DNA from: Streptomyces seoulensis
GTDB lineage: Bacteria > Actinomycetota > Actinomycetes > Streptomycetales > Streptomycetaceae
DNA: 64,000 nucleotides
Assembly (NCBI RefSeq): GCF_022846655.1
Contig: NZ_AP025667.1
Coordinates: 5,307,001-5,371,000 of the forward strand
Reading direction: 5' to 3'
Part shown: positions 34,210 through 42,191 of the stretch, piece after piece
How the letters are laid out: every line of letters begins with the position of its first letter
How positions within the stretch are numbered: position 1 is the first letter of the stretch
The notes under the pieces: generated by a model
What the model saw: only the letters and a program-made list of their open reading frames with translations
Told to the model about the DNA's origin: nothing
Databases searched by the model: none
Made by a program: the position numbers and the translations under genes

Positions 34210-35449
34210 GGACCTGCCCGTTCCCCCACACCACGTTCTTCACCGAGGTCAGCGACTCCAGGCCCATCGGGCCCCGGCTGTGCAGCTTCTGCGTGGAGAC
34301 GCCGATCTCGACGCCGTAGCCGAACTCGCCGCCGTCGGAGTACCGGGTGGAGGTGTTGACGAAGACGGAGCCGGTGCTGACGGCGCGGGTGAAGCGCTGG
34401 GCGACGGCGATGTCCTGGGCGACGATGCCGTCCGCGTTCATCGTGCCCCACCTGCCGATGTGGGCGATGGCCTCGTCCAGGTCGTCCACGACCTTCACGG
34501 CGAGGATCAGGTCCAGGTACTCGGTGCCCCAGTCCTTCTCCTCGGCCGGGACCGCCGCGGGCCACACCGCGCGCACCCGCTCGCAGCCGCGCACCTCGAC
34601 GCCGAGCCCCTTCAGCTCGTCCAGCGCGCCCGGCAGCCACTCCTCGGCGAGGTCGCGGTGGACCAGCAGGGTCTCCATGGCGTTGCACACGCTGGGCCGG
34701 GACGTCTTGGCGTTGACCACGATGGCGGTGGCCATCTCGGGGTCGGCGGTGGCGTCGACGTAGGTGTGGCAGTTGCCGTCGCCGTCGATGACGGTGGGGA
34801 CGGTGGCGTTCTCCTCGACCGTGCGGATCAGCTCCGGGCCGCCGCGCGGCACCAGCAGGTCGATGTAGCCCTTGGCGCGCAGCAGTTCCAGCGCGGCCTC
34901 GCGGGAGACGTCGTGGATGAGCTGGACGGCGTCGTCCGGGATGCCCTCGACTCCCGCCAGGGCCTCCCGGAGGACCTCGATGATGGCGGCGTTGCTGTGG
35001 TAGGCGATGGAAGAGCCGCGCAGCACGGCCGCGTTGCCGGACTTCAGGCAGAGCGCGGCCACGTCGGCGGTGACGTTGGGGCGGGCCTCGTAGATGACGG
35101 CGACCACGCCGAGGGGTTCGCGTACCTGCTCGATGACCAGGCCGTTGGGGCGTTCCTGGCGGCCGACGCCGAGGCCGACCGGGTCGGGCAGGCCGGTGAT
35201 GACGCGGATGGCGCGGACCATCCCGGCGATCCGGGAGTCGGTCAGCGTCAGCCGGTCCACGAGGGTGGCCGAGACCCCGGCGGCGCGGGCCTTGTCCACA
35301 TCGACGGCGTTGGCCTCGATCAGCCGGTCCCGGTGGGTCTCCAGGGCGTCCGCCATGGCGTTCAGGGCGGTGTCCTTCACCTCCGTCCGCAGTACGCGGA
35401 GTTCGGCGGCGGCCTCCTTGGCAGCACGGCAGATGTCGATCACGGACAC
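34199..35449 (-). CDS. proA: Glutamate-5-semialdehyde dehydrogenase (gamma-glutamyl phosphate reductase)
   Basis: A 416-residue cytosolic enzyme that reduces gamma-glutamyl phosphate to glutamate-5-semialdehyde with NADPH, the second step of proline synthesis. Family segments seen: VIYEARPNVTADV, LCLKSGNAAVLRGSS, VPRGGPELIR, the catalytic-Cys loop TSRPSVCNAMETLLVH, and NTSTRYSDGGEFGYGVEIGVST near the end. Length is normal. GTG start overlaps proB by 10 bases, and the 3' end overlaps the aminotransferase gene. Its place at the head of the NRPS operon suggests a pathway copy supplying semialdehyde or pyrroline-5-carboxylate, though it could be the only chromosomal copy. Confidence 0.96.
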   Translation of the reverse strand: MSVIDICRAAKEAAAELRVLRTEVKDTALNAMADALETHRDRLIEANAVDVDKARAAGVSATLVDRLTLTDSRIAGMVRAIRVITGLPDPVGLGVGRQERPNGLVIEQVREPLGVVAVIYEARPNVTADVAALCLKSGNAAVLRGSSIAYHSNAAIIEVLREALAGVEGIPDDAVQLIHDVSREAALELLRAKGYIDLLVPRGGPELIRTVEENATVPTVIDGDGNCHTYVDATADPEMATAIVVNAKTSRPSVCNAMETLLVHRDLAEEWLPGALDELKGLGVEVRGCERVRAVWPAAVPAEEKDWGTEYLDLILAVKVVDDLDEAIAHIGRWGTMNADGIVAQDIAVAQRFTRAVSTGSVFVNTSTRYSDGGEFGYGVEIGVSTQKLHSRGPMGLESLTSVKNVVWGNGQVRVL

Positions 35450-36537
35450 GGTTCTACCTCCAGCAGGCTGACGTATTCATCGGGATGCAGCACCGGCGTT
35501 CCGGCCGGGAGCCGGGTGATCTCCTTGGCACCCGCGCGGGCGCGGCCGCGGGCGAGGAGGTCACCGTGTGCCGTGACGAGGTCGATGACGGTCCCGGCCG
35601 GGAAGTCGCCGTCGGCGGCGGCGACGCCCTGCCGGTCGAGCGGTCCGCGCGCGGCGAGCGCCGCCTCGCCGTCCGGGGTGCAGACCAGGCGGCCGCCGGG
35701 GGGCTGGGCGAAGGCGGACCACAGGGCGTGCAGGGGGTCGGCCGTCCTGGTGGCACGCACCAGGGTTCCGCGCGGCCGGCCCCGGCATGCCTCGACGGCC
35801 GCGTCGGCGCCGTCGAAGCGGGCGATGACGGTGGGGACGCCGCTGCGGGTGGCGATCCGGGCGGCGCCGAGCTTGGCCGCCATGCCTCCGGTGCCGTGCG
35901 CCGAGTCCGCGCCGGTGGCGGCCGCCTCCAGGCCGGCGGTGATGCCGTCCACGACGTCGATGCGGCGGGCGTCGGGGTGCAGCCGGGGGTTGCGGTCGTA
36001 GAGGCCGTCCACGTCGGTGAGCAGCATCAGGGTGCGGGCGCCGAGGCGGGCGGCGAGCAGGGCGGCGAGCACGTCGTTGTTGCGCACCATGATCGCGTCG
36101 TTCTCGTTGACGACGGGGACGACCCCGGCCGCCAGGGTGTGCAGCAGGGCCGCGCGGACGGAGACGCCGTGCTCGGGGTCCCAGATGTCGCGCGGGGTGA
36201 GCAGGAACTGGGCCGAGGTCAGGCCCTGCCGGGCGAAGGCGGCACCGACCGCCTGGAAGTGCGGGCCCTGGCCGAGGGCGGCCATGACCTGCCTGCGCGT
36301 CCCGGCCTCGCCGGGGCCCTCGCCCAGGGTGCTCCGGCCGAGCGCGATGGCGCCGGAGGCGACGACGACGGCCGTCAGGCCCTCGTCCCGCAGCCGCCGC
36401 ACCATGGCGGCGACGACGTCCGCCTTGGCGGCGTCGACCCCCGCTCCCTCGACCAGGGAGGAACTGCCGATCTTGATGACGACGCACGACGACGCCGTGG
36501 CTTCTGCTGCGGGCAACGCTTCTGTTTCGGGCAACAC
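35440..36537 (-). CDS. proB: Glutamate 5-kinase
   Basis: A 365-residue enzyme that phosphorylates glutamate to gamma-glutamyl phosphate. It has the amino-acid-kinase domain (VVIKIGSSSL, VASGAIALG, PVVNENDAI, LLTDVDGLYDRNP, GTGGMAAKLGAA) in about 15-265 and a C-terminal PUA domain that includes AKEITRLPAGT. GTG 36537 is chosen because GGGGGTG lies at correct spacing and the kinase core begins soon after; the open frame continues upstream through a 12-base repeat tract that does not look coding. It is the first gene of the operon that runs into the NRPS genes. Whether the feedback site is retained cannot be judged here. Confidence 0.95.
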   Translation of the reverse strand: MLPETEALPAAEATASSCVVIKIGSSSLVEGAGVDAAKADVVAAMVRRLRDEGLTAVVVASGAIALGRSTLGEGPGEAGTRRQVMAALGQGPHFQAVGAAFARQGLTSAQFLLTPRDIWDPEHGVSVRAALLHTLAAGVVPVVNENDAIMVRNNDVLAALLAARLGARTLMLLTDVDGLYDRNPRLHPDARRIDVVDGITAGLEAAATGADSAHGTGGMAAKLGAARIATRSGVPTVIARFDGADAAVEACRGRPRGTLVRATRTADPLHALWSAFAQPPGGRLVCTPDGEAALAARGPLDRQGVAAADGDFPAGTVIDLVTAHGDLLARGRARAGAKEITRLPAGTPVLHPDEYVSLLEVEPCP

Positions 36538-36887
36538 GTCCGCACCCCCGTCGTACGCGGATGAAGCAGAGGATGAAGCAGAGGATGGAGCAGAGGATGG
36601 GCAGAGGATGGAGCAGACAACGATGAGCGGCGAAAACAAGTGCGACGCCGCTCGGAGATCCCGAGGGCGTCGTGGGAACGGCACGCGGTGCACGGGCCAC
36701 CGGAATCCTCCGGGGCGCTTGCGGGCACACTGCGGCAACTTCGAGAAGTCTTCTTCGTACCAGCTCAGAAAGTCAAGGGGTTCGTCACCGCGAATTGGCT
36801 TGCGGCGGCGTCGGGTTGACGGGACGGGTCGTGGACGCGGGCGGAGGGAAATGTTCCGACCGGGTGCACGGGGGGCACAAGACCTTC
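36538..36887. other. Divergent intergenic region between proB and the GH25 gene
   Basis: A 350 bp stretch between divergent genes that should hold the promoter of the >36 kb NRPS operon and that of the lysozyme gene. It contains the repeat tract 36559-36617. On the minus strand a TTGACT hexamer lies at 36776-36771, about 235 bases before proB, but I see no good -10 at 17-18 bp. No small gene is supported. Confidence 0.7.
36559..36617. repeat. Five-unit 12-base tandem repeat upstream of proB
   Basis: Units follow GGATGAAGCAGA or GGATGGAGCAGA; the fourth unit is 11 bases. The tract begins 22 bases upstream of the proB start and thus lies in its leader or promoter. The odd-length unit breaks any reading frame through it, which argues against a coding N-terminal extension. 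It could be a length-variable tract or repeated binding sites. Confidence 0.9.
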
Positions 36888-37445
36888 ATGCTCCATGGCA
36901 TCGACGTCAGCGCGTTCCAGTCCTCGTCGTACGACACCGGCGGTCTCTCGTTCGCCTTCATCAAGGCGACGGAGGGCCGTTCGTACGTCAACTCCAGACT
37001 CGCGGCCCAGACGAAGACGGCGCGCGACGCTGGTCTGGTCACGGGCTTCTACCACTTCCTGTGGCCGGGCAACCTCGGCGATCAGGCCGAGTACTTCCTC
37101 AGCCACGCCCCGGACCGGCCGGGCGACATCCTGGCCGTCGACTGGGAGGTCACCGGTGACGGCACGCACGCGAGCAACGCGGAGAAGGACACCTTCATCC
37201 GCAAGCTGCGCGCGCTGCGGCCCGACAACCGGGTGGTGCTGTACACCAACCGGGACTACTGGCTGAACATCGACACCACGTCGTACGCGGGCGACGGCCT
37301 GTGGATCGCCGACTACGTGAGCGCGGGCAAGCCCCGGATCAAGGCGAAGTGGCTGTTCCACCAGTACACCTCGGAGCCGCACGACAAGAACGTGGCGGAC
37401 TTCGACAGCAAGGCCGACCTCAAGGAGTGGGCGACCGGGAGGTGA
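36888..37445 (+). CDS. GH25 lysozyme-family protein
   Basis: A 185-residue glycosyl hydrolase family 25 domain (muramidase fold). It starts with the family's HGIDVSAFQ, has FAFIKATEG and the catalytic DWE pair in LAVDWEV, and ends with the usual WLFHQYTS and FDSKADLKEW. It would cleave the MurNAc-GlcNAc bond of peptidoglycan. No signal peptide is visible from ATG 36888; an upstream in-frame GTG at 36864 adds only eight residues, so export would need another route or the enzyme acts after lysis. GGGGGG sits about 12 bases before the ATG. Single-domain length is short but complete. Confidence 0.85.
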   Translation: MLHGIDVSAFQSSSYDTGGLSFAFIKATEGRSYVNSRLAAQTKTARDAGLVTGFYHFLWPGNLGDQAEYFLSHAPDRPGDILAVDWEVTGDGTHASNAEKDTFIRKLRALRPDNRVVLYTNRDYWLNIDTTSYAGDGLWIADYVSAGKPRIKAKWLFHQYTSEPHDKNVADFDSKADLKEWATGR

Positions 37446-37446
37446 C

Positions 37447-37481
37447 GGGAGGGGTGTCCGCACGACGCGGACACCCCTCCC
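37447..37481. terminator. Bidirectional hairpin terminator
   Basis: A perfect 15-base inverted repeat (GGGAGGGGTGTCCGC and its complement) with a 5-base loop lies between the convergent GH25 and EF-hand genes. There is no U tract, which is usual for Streptomyces. It serves both strands. Confidence 0.85.
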
Positions 37482-37488
37482 GGTCGCG

Positions 37489-37701
37489 TCACTTGCTCAG
37501 GTAGGCCCAGAACTCGTCGAACGACAGCACCTTGTCGCCGTCGATGTCGCGGGTCTTGATGACGGCCTCGGCCACCGTCTCGGTGACGTTGAAGTCGCCC
37601 TGCTGGGCGAGCGCGGACTTGAACTCGGCCGCGGTGATGAACCCGTCGCCGTCCGCGTCGATCCGCTGGAACTGCTTGCGTGCTTCTTCGATGTCCGCCA
37701 C
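37489..37701 (-). CDS. Two-EF-hand calcium-binding protein
   Basis: A 70-residue acidic protein with two canonical EF-hand loops: DADGDGFITAAE and DIDGDKVLSFDE, both with Ca2+ ligands at loop positions 1, 3, 5 and 12. It resembles the small Cab proteins of Streptomyces, thought to buffer or sense calcium. There is no signal peptide. GTG start with GAGGGG upstream. It converges with the GH25 gene across a strong hairpin and diverges from the acetyltransferase gene. Confidence 0.93.
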   Translation of the reverse strand: MADIEEARKQFQRIDADGDGFITAAEFKSALAQQGDFNVTETVAEAVIKTRDIDGDKVLSFDEFWAYLSK

Positions 37702-37810
37702 CGATCCGCCCCTCTGTACTCGTTCTTCTCAAACCGTGCCGGCGTACTGCCGCTGGTCAGATTAACGCTCCGCACGGCGCACCGGTGCGCCGGACCGGGA
37801 GGCGGGCCCC

Positions 37811-38476
37811 ATGGAGACCTTGACGGAACTGCTGGCCGGGGTGGCGCGAGGCCTGTTCCCGCCACCGGACGGCGGCGTGACGATCCTGCCCCAGCCCTCA
37901 CGACGGGATGCCGGGGTACTGGCGTTCACCGCACACGCGGTCGTCGTCACCGACGAGGACCCGGCCTGGATACGCGCGTCTCTGGCCGCCCTGGACCACG
38001 ATCCGCTCGCCGCCCCGCTGCACCCCCGCTTCCTCACGGCGCTCATGGACCGCACCGGACGCACGGCGGAGACCGTCGACGCCCTGCTGGTCGGCGCACC
38101 GCTGCCGGGGCGGCCCGCCATGGAGCTGCGGGAGATCGCGGACACGGGTCATCCACGGGTGGTCCGCGCGACGGCGCGGCGGGACGCGGTACGGGTGTGG
38201 GAGGCGGACGGCGGGGTGCTGGTCCTCGGACGCGGGCTGGGCGGGCGGCTGGAGGTGGCCGTCGAGGTGGGCGAGGAGGCCCGGCACCGGGGGCTGGGGC
38301 GGGCGCTGGCCACAGCCGCCCGGCAGTTGGCGGGCGAGCCGGTGTGGGCTCAGGTGGCACCGGGGAACGCCCGCAGCGTGCGGGCGTTCCTGGCGGCGGG
38401 CTACCGGGCCGTCGGTGCCGAGGTGCTGCTCAGTGCCACGGGCGGTAGTACGGGTTGCTCTGGCAGTTGCTCATGA
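37811..38476 (+). CDS. GNAT-family N-acetyltransferase
   Basis: A 221-residue protein. The acetyl-CoA-binding motif A is seen in VEVGEEARHRGLGRALATAA (R-x-x-G-L-G) and motif B in NARSVRAFLAAGYR, in the C-terminal half; the N-terminal half is a less conserved domain common in actinobacterial relatives. The acceptor is unknown. ATG start with GGGAGG nine bases upstream. Its 3' end overlaps the convergent ADP-ribosyltransferase gene by 47 bases, so the last residues (Gly/Ser/Cys-rich) are constrained by both genes. Confidence 0.88.
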   Translation: METLTELLAGVARGLFPPPDGGVTILPQPSRRDAGVLAFTAHAVVVTDEDPAWIRASLAALDHDPLAAPLHPRFLTALMDRTGRTAETVDALLVGAPLPGRPAMELREIADTGHPRVVRATARRDAVRVWEADGGVLVLGRGLGGRLEVAVEVGEEARHRGLGRALATAARQLAGEPVWAQVAPGNARSVRAFLAAGYRAVGAEVLLSATGGSTGCSGSCS

Positions 38477-39050
38477 TCTCGGTCTTGGTGGCCTTGTCGA
38501 CCGGGCAGACGCCGATGACGTACTGGCGCTGGATGCCGCCGGGGAAGGCGACCTCGACCTGGTCGGCCCACTTGTGGGTGTCACCGATGGTCTTGTTGAC
38601 GTCCACGCCGCCGGGGGCGTCGATGTAGTAGTTGTAGCCCGACTTGTACCAGGTCTTGTACAGGTCGTGGTCGTAGGTGGTGGAGACGTACGGCGAGGGC
38701 TGGTTGACCAGGACGTACTGCTCGACGTCGTACTGGCCGTTCACCACGTCCCTGGGCAGGAAGCCCTCTTCGAAGACGATGGCCGGGCCGCGGCTGTCGC
38801 TGCGGTACAGCGTGCCGCAGCCGGAGCGCCACACCGGGTCCGGGGTGATCCGGTCGACGTCGACCCGGCGGTCGGCGGCGGCGTGGACCTTGTCCTGGAA
38901 CTGCGGACAGGCGGGCGCGGCGGCGCGCGCCTTCAGGCCGGCCGGGGCGGTGGCGGGCGCCGTGGCGGGCGAGGCCGCGGCGGTGGCGAGGACGGCGCCG
39001 ACGGAGAGGGCGGCGGCGGTGATGCTCCGCCGCAGACGAATTGCGATCAT
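38430..39050 (-). CDS. Secreted ScARP/pierisin-like guanine ADP-ribosyltransferase
   Basis: A 206-residue exported protein: basic start, hydrophobic stretch about 10-28 and a likely signal cleavage in the Ala-rich region near 28-45. The mature part matches the pierisin family as seen in S. coelicolor ScARP: LYRSDSRGP (NAD-binding Arg), VFEEGFLP, the STT element in SPYVSTTYD, and the catalytic QxE as QVE before VAFPGGI. ScARP transfers ADP-ribose to guanine bases or nucleosides. Cysteines in APACPQF, SGCG, GVCPV and SNCQ are suited to disulfides after export. ATG 39050 is preferred over GTG 39059. Its role outside the cell is not known. Confidence 0.9.
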   Translation of the reverse strand: MIAIRLRRSITAAALSVGAVLATAAASPATAPATAPAGLKARAAAPACPQFQDKVHAAADRRVDVDRITPDPVWRSGCGTLYRSDSRGPAIVFEEGFLPRDVVNGQYDVEQYVLVNQPSPYVSTTYDHDLYKTWYKSGYNYYIDAPGGVDVNKTIGDTHKWADQVEVAFPGGIQRQYVIGVCPVDKATKTEIMSNCQSNPYYRPWH

Positions 39051-39138
39051 GCCCCGCACGATGGCGGTTCGGCAGGTACGGCCGGTGGATCATCACCCCA
39101 TCGGGGGCGTGTCTCCTGACCGGAGACCGGATGAGCCG

Positions 39139-39642
39139 CTAGCGGTCGGCGACCCGCATCTCGAACCAGGTGGTCTTGCCCCGGGGCAGCAGGTCGACGC
39201 CCCAGCGGTCGGCGAGCTTGTCCACCAGGAACAGTCCCCGCCCGCTGATGTCCATCTCCTGCACCGGCATCAGACAGGGCAGCCCCCGCGAGGGGTCGCG
39301 CACCTCGACGCGGACCCAGCCGCGCCGGCGGCGCATCCGGAGTCCGAACACGCGGGCGCCGGTGTGCCGTACGGCGTTGCCCACGAGTTCGGAGACGAGT
39401 AAGACCGCGTCCTCGGTCATCTTGGGGCTCAGCCCCCAGTGCCGCAGGATGACGATCTGGGCGAGTCTGCGCGCGGTGGCGGCGGACTCGGGACGGGACG
39501 GCAGCGGAACCTCCGCCTCCGTCGGATTGCCGAAGAGTTCGAGCGCTCTGAGCCCTTGTTCGTCCTCGACCGCGGGCGACCAGCGCGCCGCGGCAGCACG
39601 GCTGTGTCCCCGTGGCTGATCGATGCCATCCAGCCCCGCCAT
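39139..39642 (-). CDS. HATPase-type anti-sigma/serine kinase-like protein
   Basis: A 167-residue ATP-binding protein of the RsbW/SpoIIAB-like group common in Streptomyces. The N box is ELVGNAVRHTG and the G box GRGLFLVDKLADRWG; the C terminus ends in TTWFEMRV as usual. Such proteins phosphorylate anti-sigma antagonists or bind sigma factors; the partner is not encoded next door. ATG 39642 is chosen since the ATPase domain begins about 40 residues later; a TTG at 39801 with GGGAG upstream would add 53 low-complexity residues. Confidence 0.85.
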   Translation of the reverse strand: MAGLDGIDQPRGHSRAAAARWSPAVEDEQGLRALELFGNPTEAEVPLPSRPESAATARRLAQIVILRHWGLSPKMTEDAVLLVSELVGNAVRHTGARVFGLRMRRRRGWVRVEVRDPSRGLPCLMPVQEMDISGRGLFLVDKLADRWGVDLLPRGKTTWFEMRVADR

Positions 39643-39948
39643 GCCCCCATGATGGCCGTCACAGAGGGCCTCCGGGGCCGATCCGGAGGAATACGCCCCC
39701 CGTGCGCCCCCGCTCTGCTCCAGTCGATCGGCATATGCCGATGGCAGGTCGAGTCCGGCGACAGCCCGGTCGACCTGCGGCGACGGCTCGGTTCCGGGCA
39801 ATCGTGCGGCTCCCTCGGCGAGGCAGGCTTAAGGTGCGGTTAAGGCTCCCATAAACCGGCCCGCCGAGAGACCCGAATCAGACGACGCGTCAATTGCAAG
39901 GACCACAAGGGTCTTTCTTCCGACCGGCGGGCCCTGGCGCGCCGGTGC
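39643..39948. other. Intergenic region upstream of the HATPase gene
   Basis: A 306 bp gap. It holds a spaced 9-base inverted repeat (39858-39866 with 39925-39933, GC-rich, 58-base spacing) downstream of the enoyl-CoA hydratase stop region. The spacing is long for a terminator. I see no gene. If the HATPase gene starts at TTG 39801 the gap is halved. Confidence 0.5.
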
Positions 39949-40716
39949 TCAGAGGAACTTGGCCTTGCCCGGCCCCTCCTCCACGAAGCTGCGCATGCCC
40001 CGCTCGCGGTCCTCGGTGGCGAACAGCCCCGCGAACCAGTTCCGCTCGATCGTCAGCCCGGTGTCGATGTCGGTCTCCAGCCCGGCGTCGACCGACTCCT
40101 TCGCGGCGCGCAGCGCGAGCGCCGGCCCCTGGGCGAGCCGGGCGGCCCAGGCGTGCGCCTGCTCGTACACCTCGGCGGCCGGGACGACCCGGTCCACCAG
40201 GCCGAGGGCGAGGGCCTCGTCGGCCTTCACCATGCGGCCGGTGAAGATGAGGTTCTTCGCCTTGGAGGGACCGATCAGCCGGGCGAGGCGCTGGGTGCCG
40301 CCCGCGCCGGGGATGAGGCCGAGCAGGATCTCGGGCTGGCCCAGCTTGGCGTTGTCGCCGGCGATCCGGTAGTCCGCGCACAGTGCCAGCTCGCAGCCGC
40401 CGCCGAGCGCGTACCCGGTGACGGCGGCGACGACGGGCTTGGGGATGCGGGCGACGGCGGTGAAGGCGTCCTGGAGGGCGCGGGCGCGCAGGACCATCGC
40501 GGTGTGGTCCATCGCCTGCATCTCCTTGATGTCCGCGCCCGCCGCGAACACCTTCTCCCCGCCGTAGAGCACGACTGCGCGCACGTCCTCGCGGCGCGTG
40601 GCCTCCTCGGCGAGCTCCTTCAGCCGGTCCTGCGTGGCGACGTCCAGTGCGTTCATCGGCGGCCGGTCCAGGCGCAGCGTGCCGACGCCTTCGGCGACTT
40701 CGAGATTCACGGTCAT
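39949..40716 (-). CDS. Enoyl-CoA hydratase/isomerase family protein
   Basis: A 255-residue crotonase-fold enzyme. The oxyanion-hole segments are FAAGADIKEM and VTGYALGGGCELALCADYRIA, and the two catalytic glutamates of hydratases are present (GGGCELAL and GQPEILLGLIPGAGG). It would hydrate trans-2-enoyl-CoA during fatty acid breakdown. The length is normal and there is no signal sequence. ATG 40716 is preferred over an upstream GTG 40737, as the domain begins at TVNLEVAEG. No operon partner is apparent. Confidence 0.93.
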   Translation of the reverse strand: MTVNLEVAEGVGTLRLDRPPMNALDVATQDRLKELAEEATRREDVRAVVLYGGEKVFAAGADIKEMQAMDHTAMVLRARALQDAFTAVARIPKPVVAAVTGYALGGGCELALCADYRIAGDNAKLGQPEILLGLIPGAGGTQRLARLIGPSKAKNLIFTGRMVKADEALALGLVDRVVPAAEVYEQAHAWAARLAQGPALALRAAKESVDAGLETDIDTGLTIERNWFAGLFATEDRERGMRSFVEEGPGKAKFL

Positions 40717-40746
40717 GCGCGCCAGGTTAACGGCCACTAACGCCGA

Positions 40747-40781
40747 CGGGCCCGGTGCCGTTGCTCACAGCGCCGGGCCCG
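40747..40781 (-). terminator. Hairpin terminator after the first L,D-transpeptidase gene
   Basis: Arms CGGGCCCGGTGC and GCGCCGGGCCCG pair over 12 bases with one G-U, loop of 11, starting 13 bases beyond the L,D-transpeptidase stop on the minus strand. Confidence 0.75.
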
Positions 40782-40793
40782 CGTACGCGGTGC

Positions 40794-42026
40794 TTACTTC
40801 TTCCAGTCCGCCCAGCTCATGTTCCAGCCGTTGAGGCCGTTGTCCGGGGAGACCGTGCGGTCGTGGGAGTTCTTGACGATCACCACGTCGCCGACCATGG
40901 ACTTGTTGAAGAACCAGGCTGCCGGGACGCCGCCGTCGTACCCGCCGCGCACGTCGCGCAGGCCGACGCAGCCGTGGCTGGCGTTGAAGTTGCCGAAGGC
41001 GCCGCCACCCCAGTAGTTGCCGTGGATGAAGGTGCCGGAGTCGGTGAGGCGGATGGCGTGCGGCACGTCCTTGATGTCGTACTCGCCGCCGTAGCCGACC
41101 GTCTCGCCGTTCATGCGGGTCACGGTGAGCTTCTCGGTCATGACCATCTTGCCGTTCCAGGTCTCGTAACCGGGCTTGCCGGTGGTGACCGGGAGGGTCT
41201 TGAGGGTCTTGCCGTCCCGCGTGACCTTCATGGTGTGCTTGTCCGCGTCGACGTAGGAGATCTGGCTGCGCCCGATGGTGAACTTCACCGTCTTGCGCTG
41301 CTTGCCGTAGACCCCGTCGCGGCCCTCGACACCGTCCAGGTCGAGGTCGACGGTGACCTTGGTGCCGGCCTTCCAGTAGTTCTCCGGGCGGAAGTCCAGG
41401 CGGTCGTTGCCGAACCAGTGGCTCTCGACGTCCACCGCGGGCTCGGTCTTGATCCGGATGGCCTTCTCGACGGCGGCCGGGTCGGTGATGCCCCGCGTGA
41501 AGCGCAGGGAGAACGGCATGCCGACGCCGACGGTGGACCCGTCCTCCGGCGTGAAGGTGCCCATGAAGGTGTTCTCGGGCGTCAGCGTGGTGAAGCTGGA
41601 GTCCTCGGCGGCCTTGCGGCCCCGCGAGTCCTCGGCGACCGCGTGCACCGTGTACTTGGTTGCGGCGGCCAGGTGCCGGGCCGGCGTCCAGGCCGCGCCG
41701 CCCTGGGCGAGGGTGCCGTCGACCTCCGTGCCCTTGGCGTCCTTGACGACGACGCTGGTCAGCCGGCCCCCGGCGACCTTCACCTTCAGCGCGCCGCTGG
41801 TGTCCACGGCCTTGGCCCCGGACTCGGGCGCGATGGTGACCGCGGCCGAGGACTGCTTGTCCTGGGCCGAGTCCTTGTTCTTGGCGTTGTCCGAACCGCC
41901 CCCCGGGTTCTCGCCGCCACCGCACGCGGCGAGCGACAGCATGAGCGCGCCCGCCATGAGCGCCAGCCCCTTACGACCCCTGTGCCGACTTACCCCCGAA
42001 GCCCCCGATATCGGCCGCACGTTCAA
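40794..42026 (-). CDS. Lipoprotein L,D-transpeptidase 1
   Basis: A 410-residue cell-envelope protein. A hydrophobic signal ends in a lipobox LSLAAC, so it is lipid-anchored. Two Ig-like domains fill about 70-255, and the YkuD catalytic domain follows with HGNYW and the active-site SHGCVGLRD (Cys nucleophile). The C-terminal extension contains DRTVSPDNGLNGWNM. The enzyme forms 3-3 cross-links in peptidoglycan. TTG 42026 is chosen because GGGGAG is 8 bases upstream; GTG 42020 is possible. It is a close paralogue of the next upstream gene and lies 165 bp after it. Confidence 0.92.
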   Translation of the reverse strand: MNVRPISGASGVSRHRGRKGLALMAGALMLSLAACGGGENPGGGSDNAKNKDSAQDKQSSAAVTIAPESGAKAVDTSGALKVKVAGGRLTSVVVKDAKGTEVDGTLAQGGAAWTPARHLAAATKYTVHAVAEDSRGRKAAEDSSFTTLTPENTFMGTFTPEDGSTVGVGMPFSLRFTRGITDPAAVEKAIRIKTEPAVDVESHWFGNDRLDFRPENYWKAGTKVTVDLDLDGVEGRDGVYGKQRKTVKFTIGRSQISYVDADKHTMKVTRDGKTLKTLPVTTGKPGYETWNGKMVMTEKLTVTRMNGETVGYGGEYDIKDVPHAIRLTDSGTFIHGNYWGGGAFGNFNASHGCVGLRDVRGGYDGGVPAAWFFNKSMVGDVVIVKNSHDRTVSPDNGLNGWNMSWADWKK

Positions 42027-42191
42027 GTCGTTCTCCCCTCCCGGACCTGGCCACAGGCCCACACCCCGGCGCGTCCCGCGCACATCTGGGCATGCTAGCC
42101 GCCGGTTTCCGGGCTCGGCGTCCGCCGAATGTCACCGTTCAGTCGCAACTTCAACCAGTCGCCGAAACCCGGAATCCCCCAGCTCACCCGG

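Noticed and set aside
36559..36617. CRISPR-like array
   Set aside because: Units are directly adjacent with no spacers and only 12 bases long.
36538..36738. Longer ProB starting at 36738
   Set aside because: The extension passes through a 12-base repeat with an 11-base unit and resembles no kinase sequence; GTG 36537 has a good ribosome site.
39858..39933. Spaced GC-rich inverted repeat as a terminator
   Set aside because: A 58-base loop between 9-base arms is too long for a convincing terminator.
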